Assembly: GCF_018139145.2 (NCBI RefSeq)
Contig: NC_059477.1
Span: 18,277,522 to 18,341,521, forward strand
Direction of reading: 5' to 3'
DNA: 64,000 nucleotides
Source of the DNA: Gymnogyps californianus
Taxonomy: Eukaryota > Chordata > Aves > Accipitriformes > Cathartidae
A program made the position numbers and the translations under genes. A model generated the notes under the pieces. It saw only the letters and a program-made list of their open reading frames with translations, had not been told where the DNA came from and searched no databases. Positions 19,701 through 31,600 of this stretch are shown here, piece after piece; the stretch's first letter is position 1; each line of letters starts with the position of its first letter.

Positions 19701-22203
19701 CTGATCCAGCAACATCAAAACCAACATCATTCATTATCTGATTTCCTCTTCTACCATTAAGCGAAACATCTGATTTGTCTTCATAGTTGAGCAACTGGTA
19801 AGACGAGACACCTGAGTAAAAGAAGATAACCATTGTGTGATGAAAAGTCTGAACGCAGTATTTTTACACAGCAAGAAGAGAATAAATGGTACTGTTCCTA
19901 CTGTGCTTAACCATTTCGATGTGAAATTCAGAGCTACATTGAGCACTTATTTATCGGTGTTACTACTGATGACTAATGGAAAGAGAGCCCATAGGGCTCT
20001 GAGGGATTTCTGTGCCTCTCTCTGGCAGAGTTGTGCCCATGCTCCTGCCTGTGATATGTCCTGGGCATGAAATGGTGATTAGGGCTATTTCTACATTTCT
20101 GTGCTTATCATTATTCTCCTAAAGTACTTTTACCTGTAAGTACGCTGTTGGTACTTGTATAAACTAGACATGTAGTGCGTTCTGGGTTTAATGACAGAGG
20201 CTCTGAAACACAAAATGTCTTAGTGGAGGCCACACACAATATTAAAACTAGGAACAAAATGAAAGCCACTGTGTGTAAAATAAGATTAGTGAATTCTGAA
20301 TTTTGTCTAGATGCAGTACGAATAAACCTAACATTTCTTCATTTTTGCAGTACGTGAATGAGACATGGGTGTGCCAGTAACATTAACTTTGCCTTTTACC
20401 TGACATGTCACAATTAGAAAGACTTGCCACACTTTCCACGTATGCCTGATGATTCCAGGGACTATGTCAGTTTATTTTGAAGGAAAACAACAGATTAATT
20501 CTAACTTACTTGAAAGTTTGCATCAATTTATTGTACAATCAAAGGGTAGGTGCCAAAGCATTTCTATAATGCTTTCTTTGTAACCTTAAATACATTTCCG
20601 TTACATTAACAGAAAAATATTAGAATGCATTGATTGCCAAATTAAAATGAATAGAGCAGGTAGAACACAGGGATTAGGCATCCAAATACATTTGAGAATC
20701 TGGGTTTTACTCCTTTTTTTTTTTTTTTTTTTAAACCTTTGAAGCTTTTAGGATGAACTGACATTATGAAGTGACCTAGTATGAATCCTGTTTGTCTTTA
20801 TTTTTAACTGAAAAAAAAAAAGTTCATGTATTTTCCATAATTCCAAAAAGATTGCAAATGCTTGTATTTGTCACATAAAAAAGGAAATTAAATTACACAG
20901 TTCTTTGCTTACATTAAAGTACAATACTTTCTGCACATGACATCTAATGGTTACAGAAAAGACTAATAAGGTTTTGCAAGACTTTTTAATGAGATTTTTC
21001 AATTTTTTTTCATTCAGGACAAGCCAGCTGACTTGTCCTGAATGTAAGACTAGTAGGATTAGTGGGATTCCAATTTTTTTCATCATGCTTGTATCCTGGA
21101 ATCACTCCTTTGCGGGGTCAATCGGTATTTCTGTCTCCTTGTGCTCATACTGGTTTGTCTTAGTAGAGTTTTTAATTAATGCAATTGTTGTGCAATTAAT
21201 GTGATCAACACTTTTGTCAAAATGGACCTTTTTTTCAAAAGAAAATAAGGAAATGAAACTGTTTTAGGAAAACATAGCATGTAGACAAGAATTACACAGA
21301 CTTTTCAAAGGAAGGTAGGGGAAAATATAGGCAGTATAGTTCAGTTTTGCACCTCTTAATTCTCATAGAATCTCCTCAAAAATTTCTGATATCGCATAGC
21401 AAAGGCAATTTAAAAACAGTTAAGCTCTTTAAATACACAAAAAGGATTACAAACATGGAAAAAAATCTTATGGAAATCCAATTACTTCAGTCAGATAGCT
21501 GCTGTCAAATGCTTCTGCCTGTGCAGAGCCCGGTTCAACACCAGGGATTACTAGCATGGAACAGCTGCAGAACTGAGGCCATTCTTACATACTTAAAAGT
21601 GAGTATACAGAGAAAGGCGAACATTAAAAACAAATTTTAAGTAGCAATTAATCAGCATACCTCCATACATCTATCAGGAGTCTGTTGCAGTTTGTGAAAA
21701 AATACAAGGCTTAACTGAATGTTTCATATTAGTTCAAAAAATATCAAGGTTTTTTAGTATAATTGACCTTTTTTTTTTACTCTTTTTCCAGAAAGTCCTT
21801 TTTTCTTTTTTTTTAACCAGTTTGATTTGTACTATTTTCTTAAATATTTAGTATATGACTAAGCAAAACAAATTTTATTACCCATGTACTAAAGAACCAT
21901 CATACTACCTGCACAGTTTAAACTATGTCTACTGTTCTGTATTTACTAGAAAACATGCATTTTTCCACTTTGAGGAAAGCTAGAAATCTTACCTGCAGAA
22001 ATTTCTTTCTCCCCTTGAAGAATGTCTTTTAATGTGAAAGGTGTTGAAGCAAATTTAGATTTTTTTGAAAGCAAACATTTTCTTTTCTTAATCACAAGGC
22101 TCAGAGGTTGGTATTTATCAGCTTCACTGAGACTGGGCACTGGAACTAGTCTTCCTCCGTCACCAACCTGTTTAACAAAGTTTTTGGTTGCAGCAGCAAA
22201 CAT
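13492..22203 (-). CDS. PJVK: PJVK (pejvakin, DFNB59), complete coding region
   Basis: Gasdermin-family protein needed for hearing; in mammals linked to peroxisome protection and auditory hair cells and neurons. Six minus-strand coding exons: 21993-22203, 19616-19811, 17925-18066, 17085-17202, 15165-15269, 13492-13793. They give 357 residues against 352 in human, with matching exon phases (1, 2, 0, 1, 1). Recognisable blocks are [68 protein letters not shown], and the C-terminal cysteine module GPCVLCGMG...GCLEC...VPCFDLWHK, a zinc-finger-like end typical of pejvakin and absent from pore-forming gasdermins. Exon 5 of the six diverges most. The non-coding first exon was not located. Confidence 0.96.
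13794..15164 (-). other. PJVK last intron (between coding exons 5 and 6)
   Basis: AT-rich; no exon or transposon recognised. Confidence 0.7.
15165..15269 (-). CDS. PJVK: PJVK coding exon 5
   Basis: 105 nt coding [20 protein letters not shown] and [15 protein letters not shown]. The first half matches mammals (LCVT..SKGGFE). The second half is clearly diverged and about two residues longer. Acceptor TACAG|AA, donor CGAA|GTATGA; phase 1 in and out. Confidence 0.9.
15270..17084 (-). other. PJVK intron between coding exons 4 and 5
   Basis: AT-rich. A short plus-strand open frame at 16117-16335 has no family. Nothing else recognised. Confidence 0.7.
17085..17202 (-). CDS. PJVK: PJVK coding exon 4
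   Basis: 118 nt coding [20 protein letters not shown] and [19 protein letters not shown]. Acceptor TTATAG|TTT, donor TTTTG|GTAAG; phase 0 in, 1 out. No stops in the family frame. Confidence 0.95.
17203..17924 (-). other. PJVK intron between coding exons 3 and 4
   Basis: It holds a purine-rich GGGAGA tract (about 17500-17525) and, at 17775-17845, a palindrome-like segment described separately. Confidence 0.7.
17778..17842. repeat. Ancient palindromic interspersed repeat (weak)
   Basis: TTTACATCAGTGCAATAA, then CTGATTTACTTCAG and CTTACATCAGTAAAAATG. It resembles the 'TTTACACCAGTGTAAAT / CTGATTTACACCAGTG' palindromic repeat scattered in reptile and bird genomes, recalled from memory. Confidence 0.4.
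17925..18066 (-). CDS. PJVK: PJVK coding exon 3
   Basis: 142 nt coding [16 protein letters not shown] and [20 protein letters not shown] to GETMR. Acceptor TTTTAG|A, donor AGG|GTAAAT; phase 2 in, 0 out. Confidence 0.95.
18067..19615 (-). other. PJVK intron between coding exons 2 and 3
   Basis: Most of this intron is an old CR1 LINE in the opposite orientation to the gene. Confidence 0.75.
18290..19470 (+). mobile_element. Old CR1 LINE fragment (reverse-transcriptase to 3' region)
   Basis: Matches the CR1 pattern in order: a segment like 'ggaaaattacaggcctgtcagcctaac' near 18310-18345, 'aggatataatgaatgtcagtca' near 18403, 'ttggacttctataaagcttatgatga' (RT motif DF.KA.D) near 18480, 'tggattaaaaactggtt' near 18560, then 'caaggatgttggaaaaatggag...agaagagccacagaa' near 19077-19125 and 'aagtacctacattgg' near 19200. 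Many stops and indels make it non-functional. The pattern resembles old amniote CR1 subfamilies more than young bird CR1. Ends are approximate. Confidence 0.75.
19616..19811 (-). CDS. PJVK: PJVK coding exon 2
   Basis: 196 nt coding [17 protein letters not shown] through [20 protein letters not shown] to LLKELTT. Acceptor CTCAG|GT, donor ACAAG|GTTATA (weak but conserved in position); phase 1 in, 2 out. Confidence 0.95.
19812..21992 (-). other. PJVK intron between coding exons 1 and 2
   Basis: AT-rich, with a 22-bp T tract near 20709-20732. There is a local inverted repeat near 21015-21045: GGACAAGCCAGCTGACTTGTCC is close to a perfect palindrome. No exon recognised. Confidence 0.65.
21018..21039. 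repeat. Short near-perfect palindrome
   Basis: GGACAAGccagctgaCTTGTCC: seven-base arms around an eight-base centre that itself contains CAGCTG. The flanks extend it partly (CATTCA...TGAATG), giving ATTCAGGACAAG / CTTGTCCTGAAT, 12-base arms. Significance unknown. Confidence 0.55.
21993..22203 (-). CDS. PJVK: PJVK coding exon 1
   Basis: 211 nt from the [43 protein letters not shown], then [19 protein letters not shown]. This is the gasdermin N-domain start. Donor GCAG|GTAAG, phase 1. Confidence 0.96.
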
Positions 22204-25200
22204 ATTATGACATTAGTAATGATAATAATAAAAAGCTCTGTATCAAGTGTAATTTCCAGACGCCAAGCCCATGTTCAAATCTTTTTACAATGTTCTTTCA
22301 AACAAATTAACATGTTTTGTTTTTTTTTTTAAAAAAAAAGCTGTCAAAGTGGTTTTTTATATCGAGTTATATTTTGCTTGGAAAGAATCAACAGCATCTT
22401 AGCTACCAAGGTTCTATGGCGTATTGCTTGAAACTTCTCTCAAAGACCTTCAGTTACGCTCTCTAATTCTGTATGATGAATAATGAATTACCAGTGTAAA
22501 CTGATAGGGAAATGGTTGCCCTTTCCTTGACAGTTTAATGCTACTGTTTGAAAACAAAATTTACAATCTTAGAAACAGAAGACAGTAACTTCTGCAACCC
22601 TTAGCTTCCCGTTAGGAGTTATTGATGTATTACTGTTTATTGGGTCCTTGCTGCAGCCGAATTCTAGTGTTTTACCAACAACCAACAAAGCAGCCCAGAT
22701 GCACTCCGGGAGACCGCCTGAATTACACATTCGTGAAAGCTGGCAGGTCTGCTGAGACAGTATTGCCTTTCAACAGGGGTTGCATAACCTACCTGTGAAA
22801 GCGCAGCTGGGGAGTAAGTGGTGTGGAGGTCTTTGGAAACACCTGGGCTGAAGCGTAAGATTAGAGATGGCTGGGGGCAGGGGGGAAACAGTGGTGGGCT
22901 TTCATTATATGTTATTCTTCTCCTATGGACTCAGCTGTCTGTGACCCAAGGGCTAGTTTTGAGACAGGCCAGCTGCATGTATTTGGCTCAGACTACTGAG
23001 AAATTTGCTGAATTGTGAGAATGATGAAAAATAATAGAAGTAAAATTGCAGACAGAAGTGAGATTACTGATATAGGATTAAGGAGCAGCTCAAGGATCCA
23101 AGAGGGAAAGCACCAGTGTAAAAAGATATAAAATTGTACAAGGGAAAGAAGAGAGTCAGTAGACAGCCCCGTGGAGGATCTGTGAGGGAGGCAGCAGGGG
23201 CCAACCCATCCTCATGTGAACGATGACTTGATTTTCTTGCAAGAGTGGTGGGCATAAAACTGCTAAACATTGTAGCACATCTTCCAGAGACTCCTTTTGC
23301 AGTTACAGTAGGTAAAACATCAGCCACAGGCTTGTAAAGCTACACTTTAATATGAATATTATCCCTGGTTGCCAGGTAAAAACTTTTGTTTGGTTGGCTT
23401 TTTTTCTGAAGGAGAGTTTTCACGTGAGAGCATTTTAAGGACTGTTTTTATAATATGATCACTTATTTAATAACTTAACATGTTTCAATTTAGTTCTTTC
23501 CAATACTTCCATAACTATTTTTAAACATTCAGAGTATCAGGAAGTCCAATAAAAAGGCAAAAAGAGGAGTATAGTACCTCAGCTATCTAAGATGAAAGGA
23601 AAGGCTGCCAGAGCTTTCTGCTTACTCTAGAGGGTGCTGAAAAATCGAAGCTGGTTATATATATAGACTTTGACTAAAATCATGTGAAATGCTGCAAATT
23701 AGTCTGACTGTAATTCATATTACGCTGTCCTAACAAAAAAACCCCCTGTACATATTTACTCAATCAAAACACATTAACAGAACTTAAAAGGTTTTAAAGG
23801 GAAGGAAAAGCTAGGGAAATTCTTAAATTAAAATTGCCCATTCAGTCTTGATTTAGATTTATCCTGTATATGTCTTATAACTGTTTGACAGGATACTATT
23901 TTTTTCTACAGGTAATTAAGCTCAGGTGGCACTGTTTATTCAACATGTATTTGTATTTCTCTTGCTTAGTATGTGGTCATAGATCATACTCAGTCTGATC
24001 CTAGCACTAATTTTGATAATGAATAGTTTCATTTGATGTTTACGTGGTACTCCTGTTACTCTAACACCCTGTAATCCACCATAAATGCTGCAGCAGCTGT
24101 TTGTGTCATCCTCGTGCCACAAGTCAGAGAACAGGAGTGCAACTACATTAACATTGCCACGTTCAGAAAACATTCACTAATTTTGCGCATCCAAGTGAAG
24201 AAACCTAAGATATTTCCCCCACCCCTCCAGTACTGGGCACTTTGGTACTTGGCACACGAGTGTACTTACGAACTTTCAGCATTTCTGCAGCTCTGGCGCT
24301 CTCTCATTTTGGGCAACCAATAAATGAAAAACATGCTGTGCATAGGTTATGCCTGAGTCAGCACCTGAATAAAAAAATCTTGCCTTGTCTCACCAAGTTG
24401 TGCAGATGAAAATCCTTGCTCATATGCGGGTTCAAGGCTACCTCTGGGGAGTGCCAGGGCTGTAACCTTCCGTACCCCTTAGCACAGAGCCACAACAATA
24501 GTGACAAGGCATCCCATCTGCCCTCACTACGCAGGATCCTTCATAGCAGAACAAAAGGACTTTTCAGGCCCGATCTTAGCCCGCCTTTATACATTACTGG
24601 AACGAGGTCAGACCTGAACCCTCACCATGACCCAGGCACCTTTTTAAAAAACAAATGAAAAAATATGACAAAAAAATCCCCCACACAGATTGCCTAGTGT
24701 CCATGATGACCTTTGTTGTTAAGTGAGCCCCCCTGAATCATATACAAACTCATTGGTGTCAGAGACAAAATTATCCCTCCAGTTTCCCCATTTTCTCGAT
24801 CATGAGAACATGCTTTCTTTGTGTTACCCCTTTTCTCTCTAATTATATAGCCTCTGACCCTTGTAAATAAATAAATAAATCAAGACTCTTGCTGTCAGAA
24901 GCCTCATTTGCTGATTCATCTGCAGAGCAGGTTCATCTATAGTTGGAAGCTGAAATTCTGTGCAAGAAAAAATATGAAGTGATGTAAAGATATAATGCTC
25001 TACTTTTATGGTTTTTTTAATTGATTTTCCTGTCCCTATAACTCTAGCTTAACTCTGCGCTCTGCTCCTAACTACCATGTTCTCTTTTGCTGCTGTTTGA
25101 GTTGTCCTTCCCCGGCAGACTGAAGGTGTCTGTAAGTTTGCCTAAGGACATCACAAGCCTCAACATGGGGAGCAGTTTCAAGGTAGCTTATTCAGCTCTG

Positions 25201-25930
25201 TGTTCTGCAGTTTCTTTGCTATATCTTCACCTAGGGTGAACAGCAAGATAGTTTAACTCACATGCAACATGAGTTCTGTTTCTGCAGAATGGCTCTTAAC
25301 CATGGAGTAGTAACAGAGCAGGCAAGTATTAGCTATATATAGCTGAGAATTTTGATGCTTAAATACTGTATTTTTTCCTTACATCATATTAATATGAACC
25401 TGGAGATTATTTAATAATAAAATCTAGAGGATAGCCCTGCTTTCTGCATAACCTTTGAGGATGCAGAATGCTTTTTGTAGTTATTAGGTAACTCCATAAT
25501 GATTTTTGTTTTATTATTAGATAGTTATCCTACACTATCCCTGCAGGAATGTTGGATACCTGTAATTATGGGGTGTCTAAAGATGCATTTATAGGCTGAC
25601 CTAAGGTGCATGCAAGCTAGAGGCTTGTCCAGCGAACTGAAAATGTGGAATTATGTCACTAATTTCAGTCCAGAAATCTAGAATCATCTGCAGATGATTT
25701 TGATGTTTCTGTAATCCACATGAACGGATCTGATTTTAATTTGTTTCTTGTCATAGTCAACCATATCATAAAATGAGTATGATTAACCAGTCAGCTGAAG
25801 GGAGACAAGAAGTCTTAAGTGTTAACTGACTGGATAAACTGAGTTGGTGTTTCACTTGAAAGGGTTAAGTCCACACAATCAGTACGAAATTATGTTGGTA
25901 ATTTGTTTAATACCTTCTTAGTGTACAAAA
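22204..25930. other. PJVK upstream region, no intact gene seen
   Basis: It should hold the PJVK 5' UTR exon and promoter and, by synteny, the start of PRKRA on the plus strand. I see no CpG island, no open dsRNA-binding-domain exon and no recognisable transposon. Composition is AT-rich with mild GC rises at about 22.6-23.3 kb and 24.4-24.65 kb. Confidence 0.55.
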
Positions 25931-25935
25931 AGGTG

Positions 25936-26150
25936 CTGTCAGTTGCCAGACCACCTGACTTAAGTGCCTTTGAACTATATTACGTTTACCTACAGATCTT
26001 TACAAAAGAAGAAGTGCAAGAATTTATCGCCTAAAAACCAGCAAAATAAAATGCTACTGAAAAAATTACTTGCTAAATTCCGTAACTTTCCAGCAGATGG
26101 CATAAGTATTTCCCTAGAAAGCAAGGGTGTGTGCAATATAGATGCTGTTA
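25936..26150 (+). pseudogene. Probable decayed PRKRA (PACT) exon, second dsRNA-binding domain
   Basis: Lies where mammals have PRKRA, on the expected strand. From about 26040 the bases AATGCTACTGAAAAAATTAC, then TTGCTAAATTCCGTAAC, follow the mammalian codons for NAAEKFLAKFSN closely, with one extra base after GAAAAA. Upstream (25940-26010) a weaker match to the preceding dsRBD codons (HKREYTTICRLESFME) can be aligned. In the ancestral frame there are two in-frame TAA codons near 26032 and 26050, a one-codon loss and the frameshift, so it cannot code. The accidental open frame reads KLLAKFRN. The comparison is from memory; an unrelated AT-rich match is not excluded. Confidence 0.4.
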
Positions 26151-26769
26151 TATTTCAGGAGGTAACAAAAATCACAATTTATGGGACCAAATATGGTCCT
26201 TATTACATATATGCTTTTTTTACTACCTAAGTGGTTTTAACAGCACTCGACTTTCCCCCCCCCCCCCAAGGTGGAGCTTGTCTAGAGATTCTCTTGATTA
26301 AGCAAAACCAGTCGGTTTAATGCCATGACTTACATCACTTCAGAGCTCCTGAATATGAAGACAGTACCACTGTCATGCTGAACTCCTGGTCTAGCAGTTT
26401 GCTGGGGTACTGGGGTCACTTGGCATAATGCTCGCAGTGATTGCTGCTCACAAAGCATGATGGTATTTAGAGACCATTGTGGGAAGTAAGTTAAAGCAAG
26501 ATGAAAGTTTTCAGCAGACTTAGCTTCAGCAGAGATACCTCCATGTTGGATTTCTTTATTATATAGTTCAAGCGCAGTGAAAATTTTGAATCAGTTCACA
26601 AATGCTATTTTGATTATGCAGTATAGGGGAACAATTAAATTAGCTACGGCAATATTTTAATTTTGTGTAGACTGACTTTACTAAGCTCTCAATTTGGTAA
26701 AGCAGTAAAAAGATGTAGTCACTTCTTGTGTATCTGAAACTTAATTGGTTCCTTATGGAAACCCCTCTG

Positions 26770-27420
26770 GGCAGCAGGATAAATAGACCGTGTCAAAATT
26801 AGAAAACTCAGAAATTCAAGGAGGCAACTCATCAGAAGCCTAGTCCTAAAATGTTTTAAGTTCCCCACATTTAAAGTATGTTTTACTTCTTGTGGAGCCA
26901 GATCCTTTTGAATATTCCACTACTATCTGTAGTCTCAGGAGAAAAATTTAATAAGAAGCTTCTAGAGGTAAGTATTTTAATGGACTTTTATGTTTTATTT
27001 GTATGGGACTTTTGTGTGTGAACAGTTTCTTCACCAATTAGAATGGATTTGAAAAAAAGTTTAAAAGGTGCAGGAAACACTGTTGTCCTTTTCTATACAG
27101 ATATCTAAAACATGCCATTAGGGCTGTTCTAAATTATTTTCAAGGTCACTTTTAACAGTCCATTTGGAAGACAGATACACACACTCACTATGTTTCCTAT
27201 ATAATACTCTTCAGGTTTACAGGTCAAGTAAACCCTGTTGGAACCTCCTTCTATTCTCTGCCACAGAACTGACTGCGATAATACATATTCATAGTCCGTG
27301 CTACAGTGCACATAAAAGGTAGATCTCCTGCCAGGAGGTGCGGTATTGTAGCGTGACACTTGCCCAGCAATCAAAGTATTAAAAGCTGCACTGTACTGCA
27401 AGTGTTACATCAATGAAAGG
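26770..27420 (+). pseudogene. Possible further PRKRA remnants (C-terminal exons)
   Basis: Two weaker, colinear matches follow the piece at 25.9-26.15 kb. Near 26810-26870 a stretch AAATTC...CAACTCATCAGAAGCCTAGTCC recalls the codons for NSPGEKINLLKRSLLSI. Near 27255-27415 GCCACAGAAC...ACATATT and CAAAGT...GCTGCAC..TGCAAGTG recall the last exon (AKEQGFNITYLD, AQSDAAHNALQYLK). Large deletions must be assumed. The order supports a decayed gene; the individual matches are weak. Confidence 0.2.
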
Positions 27421-28424
27421 CTACAAGATGTGGAGTTCAACTAGCTTCTCTATGGCTTTTAGTTGACATCATCCCCCTTTCACCTTTATACAAGCAGCAT
27501 CTGTTGACTTGATGAAAAGGGAATGTGTTGCACAGTTGGCTCCTTTGTACCACTTCACTGCCTTCTCACTAGAGCCATGTTAATGATGAAAAGGAAACAC
27601 AAAAGAGATTAAGGAGCATACGTTCTGATGATAGTTTTATATGCTCTTCCACAGACTTACCTTACAGGTTTCAGACCTTTGTTCACAGATGTGCAGACTG
27701 CTTAATCTGTCTTTCACATGTCCATCTTTAAATAATATGATATTAAATGACTATCACTGGCTAAAGCATATGAAATATCCCAGCTTTTCCTTCTTTGTAA
27801 TTGCCCTAATATTATTGGCAGCATTTTTAATGGGCAGATGGATGTGTTAGCTGTGAAGCGTTTACTTATAAGAAACGCAAAAGTAGTACTCCAGGGAGAG
27901 ATTTGCCGAGATAGTATGTTTGCATTTAAACTTACTATCTATGAAAAGCAGGCACATCTTTCAGCCAAAAGAAGCGGTCATTTGTTACATAAACATTACT
28001 GCATACAATGAAGCTACTTTGATCATCTAGCATTATTAGCTTGTGAAGACAAATCTGGAAACAAACAAGCCAGTGTGACCTAAAGTAGGTTTAATGCTGC
28101 CTTTCCTTTGGAGGATGCTGCCCGAATGGCTAAATCCTTTTTTCTAGCATCTGTGAGTGGGTGCGTCTGTGTTAGAGGACAGCTTTGTGGGCTTGCGCAT
28201 CCACCTGGATGAGGATGCAGAACTATAGCTGCTGTGCCACGACGTGTGAAGAAAGATTACAGAACAAAGGATTTGTCTACCGTGATATAATTCACATTGT
28301 CCATGCTGATCTGTCTGATGGGCACTGGTACAGTTATCTCTATACAATACTTCCTTTAGTAGCAGACATATCTTGTTCCTTGCTTCTTCTCCTTATGTTT
28401 TAATCTGAGCAGCAGGCTTGAACT

Positions 28425-28602
28425 GGATTTATTTTTGGCATTGCCACTAGGTGTTTTGTGATACTGGGCAATTAACCTCCGTCTATGAAACCTACTGTAT
28501 GTGGCTGTGGTAATGTATCACTTCCCTGAGCAGGATACTGCAAGAACTGACTAGTATTATAAAGTTCTCGCAGATCTTTGGATACAGAGTATTTATAAAC
28601 AG
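28425..28602 (+). repeat. MIR-like / CORE-SINE fossil
   Basis: Contains, in order, GCCACTAGGTG, GTGATACTGGGCAATTAACC, TCCGTCTATGAAACC, GTAATGTATCACTTCCC and AAGTTCTCGCAGATCTTTGG, tracking the MIR consensus (gccactta..gtgaccttgggcaagt..taacctc..tgtaaaa..aaagcgctttgagatc). Old and diverged. It may include an L2-type tail. Confidence 0.6.
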
Positions 28603-31600
28603 GCAAAATGAAGTAGGTGTTTGTAGGGCATGCAAGAATTCAGTATCCTCTTTCGTAAGAACCTCTACGCTTATTCAGGCTGTTCCTTTTCATGCTACAA
28701 GAATACTTCCTCATCTAGTTTACTAATTATTTTTTTTTCACACGTGTAGGCATAAAATAAGAAGATACTTGAGCAGTTTCCAGATACTAAACATTTTAAC
28801 AGACAGGTGACATAAAAAATTCTTGTCACAAAACATAAAAAGCAGCCTGACTAATATTGTTGTACTAGGTTGGCTGATCAGCATTTAAGTGAAATCAGCT
28901 CTTGAACTAGAATTTAAGAATGGATGTGCCCTTGTGCTACATCATCTCAATTTCTTTGACTGCTAAATGTAATGCCAGGCCTTCAAAAATAACCTACTTA
29001 AAGAGGAACTTAAAAGACAATCTACACCTTAAATTTTATCAGTTAAAACTCAATGTCCTTACCAGAACTTGTAGTCCACTTGCAGTCCAACAAGTGTAAC
29101 CTTTTGGAAATGTTTAATTATATTCTTTTCCACCACTGACTTGTCAAAAAAACTGCTCAAGAAACCTGGGGTAGTCGTGAAATTTGAGCTAGTAATTAGT
29201 TTCATTTCTTTGCTAAAGGAAATATAGCCAGACAGTCATCAGTGATAAAAGCAACTACATATTTGATTTTACTTTGGAACTTTTCCATGTGATTACAAAT
29301 GTATTCTAATGTAATCTAATCACAGGTAAAAAACATCTTCACACCAGATTCATGTCTGTAACATGCGTTTATGCATACTTTATTAACTTGTTCTGAATTC
29401 TTTTTAAATTTACCACTATTAATACATACTTGGGATATAGATATGGGATATACAACCTAGCCTCTTAGCTACTCTGCCTAATAGTTACATCTTAGACATA
29501 ACTTTCAGAAATAAAAAGCACAGTCTAAATATAAGACATTTTATTTACTGGCCTTGAGTAAAATTAGACTTACCAGTCAGTTGAAATAAACTATAGAGTA
29601 CCTCCTCAGCTAGCCCACAGTACTTCATTAGTTTTGAATGATATTTCAGCTTAGTTTCTTTTAATCTGATTTAGTAATGATTACTTAGGCGAAAAATAAT
29701 TTTGCATATTCAGGTGCAGGAACAGCCAATATTGCATACTTGTGGTTTTTAACATTTAGACCAACTTAAATATTTAATAAGCTAATAAGGACTTGGAGAA
29801 CCATGTGGCTTGATACGTTGGCTGAGCAAAAATGCTGTGTATCATCACATCAGAACAGATTTTTGTACCGGCAGTGAAACTTGGAACAGCTTTCTGTGGG
29901 CAACTCCTTTAGCTGAGTCAGGATGAAATCTTGTCAATAGCTTCCCACACTGTCTCACTTCACCACACCACAGGGCGTACATGTTTGTGGTTAAGAAGTA
30001 GTATCATCTGTCTCTTGGTTAGATTAAATTCAAATATAAAATTTACTTCCATACTTAAGTAATAGTTTTTATGCTAAATTAGATGTCAGATTGGTAGTGC
30101 TGCCTCACAGGCCTCTTGCACTCTAATCTATTCCCAAAGGTTTGTCGTGTTGGGTTTTTTTAAATCAATTAAGTAATGACATATAGCTTTTCACACTTCA
30201 CTTATGCACAGTAATTTTGCTGAGCAACAGTCATCGAAAAGTGTTAGATTTGTTTTGCAGAGCATTCAGAGGCAAAGTATGGATCCCAACTACACAAATG
30301 TGAAACCAGAGCTGAATTTCGCTTGTAGAATTGTTTAACAGGGAATAAGCTCCCAGCGTACAACCTGGCTCAGAGCATCAGTTTGGACGAGATCAGATGT
30401 GTACTCTGACACAAGAAAGCAAGCATTGCCATTCGTGAAAAAAACGTTTCCCCTTCCTTTGCTGTTGCTTCCACTCAGGTGGCATTCCAGACTGTGTGAA
30501 CACTTGTTCTTTTTACAATGCCAAGAAACAACAAAAACCTTAATTTCTCCTCCCAACCAAATTCTTGTTTTCTATTATGCTTTCATTTTAAACAAAATGT
30601 AATTGATTTAAGGCCTGAACAACTGACAAGAACACATAATGGAAAAATCCCACATACTGTTATTTTTCCAAGATGCCAGAAGGGGTGGGTGTCAAGTAAT
30701 TTTTTTTTTTAATTTTTTTTTTTCATTTCCCCACCTCTTTTTTCTATTAGAGAACATCAGGAACCATTTTCCCTACACCCTCTCACAAAACTTGAGAAAC
30801 ATACTGCAAGCTCCCCTTAATCATAAAGAGCAAGCTGAAGTGAAAAAAAAAGCAAAAGGGTCTTACCAGCTGTAGCATGAAGATAAAACCGGGAACTGCC
30901 AAAAAGAAAATTATCTTCTTTGAGACTGCAGTTGGTAGCTCCTGCCAGATTGAAAGGAACTGCACAGAGAATCACATGGGAAAAGTTTTATAAAAAAAAT
31001 CCTGCAGTGGAAAAAGGTTAGAAGGGAACAGGATGATGCTAGTGAGAAGCCGCTGTTTCAGTGCTATTGTTGCCACTATCACCCATCTCTCCAAAATCAA
31101 TCTGTACAATATATATTAAGAATTTTACGATTAATAGTCAATGCACTTAGCTAGTTACAAACAGTTCATTCAAGAACCATATTCTAAAGTGTTTCTTATG
31201 TTAATAAATCAGAACACAGATGACAGCAGTTTAAACAGTGTACATTGAGATTTATTAGAACAAGCACTATTAGCAGCAGTGTACAGAGTGATGGAGACAA
31301 TGTACTGTATGCACTGAACAATAATAATTATACAATTGCACTTCTTCAGAGATCTATTAGAAAATGCTTTTCAGTAAACAGTTTCCCAAATCTAGCATTG
31401 TTTGGATTTGCCTCTGAGGAAAAAAATACAAAAAATATGCTTTTTTTTTTTTTTTGGTAAGGCATTAGCAACATTCATTGGCAGGCTAAACAAGTCATTT
31501 GTACATGCATTATCCAATTACATTGCAACAGGTAAAAGACATCACGTTTCCTCAAAAACTAGAATTTTGTGTGTGTGTTTTTTGGACACAGTATCCTGGT

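Noticed and set aside
24085..24110. GCTGCAGCAGCTG as a remnant of the first PRKRA dsRBD exon
   Set aside because: Only a few bases around a low-information CAG/CTG run agree; flanks do not align.
27129..27401. 90-codon minus-strand open frame
   Set aside because: No family. It overlaps antisense the interval where PRKRA's last exon is suspected.
28144..28403. Short open frames on both strands
   Set aside because: No splice signals or family; next to a MIR-like fossil.
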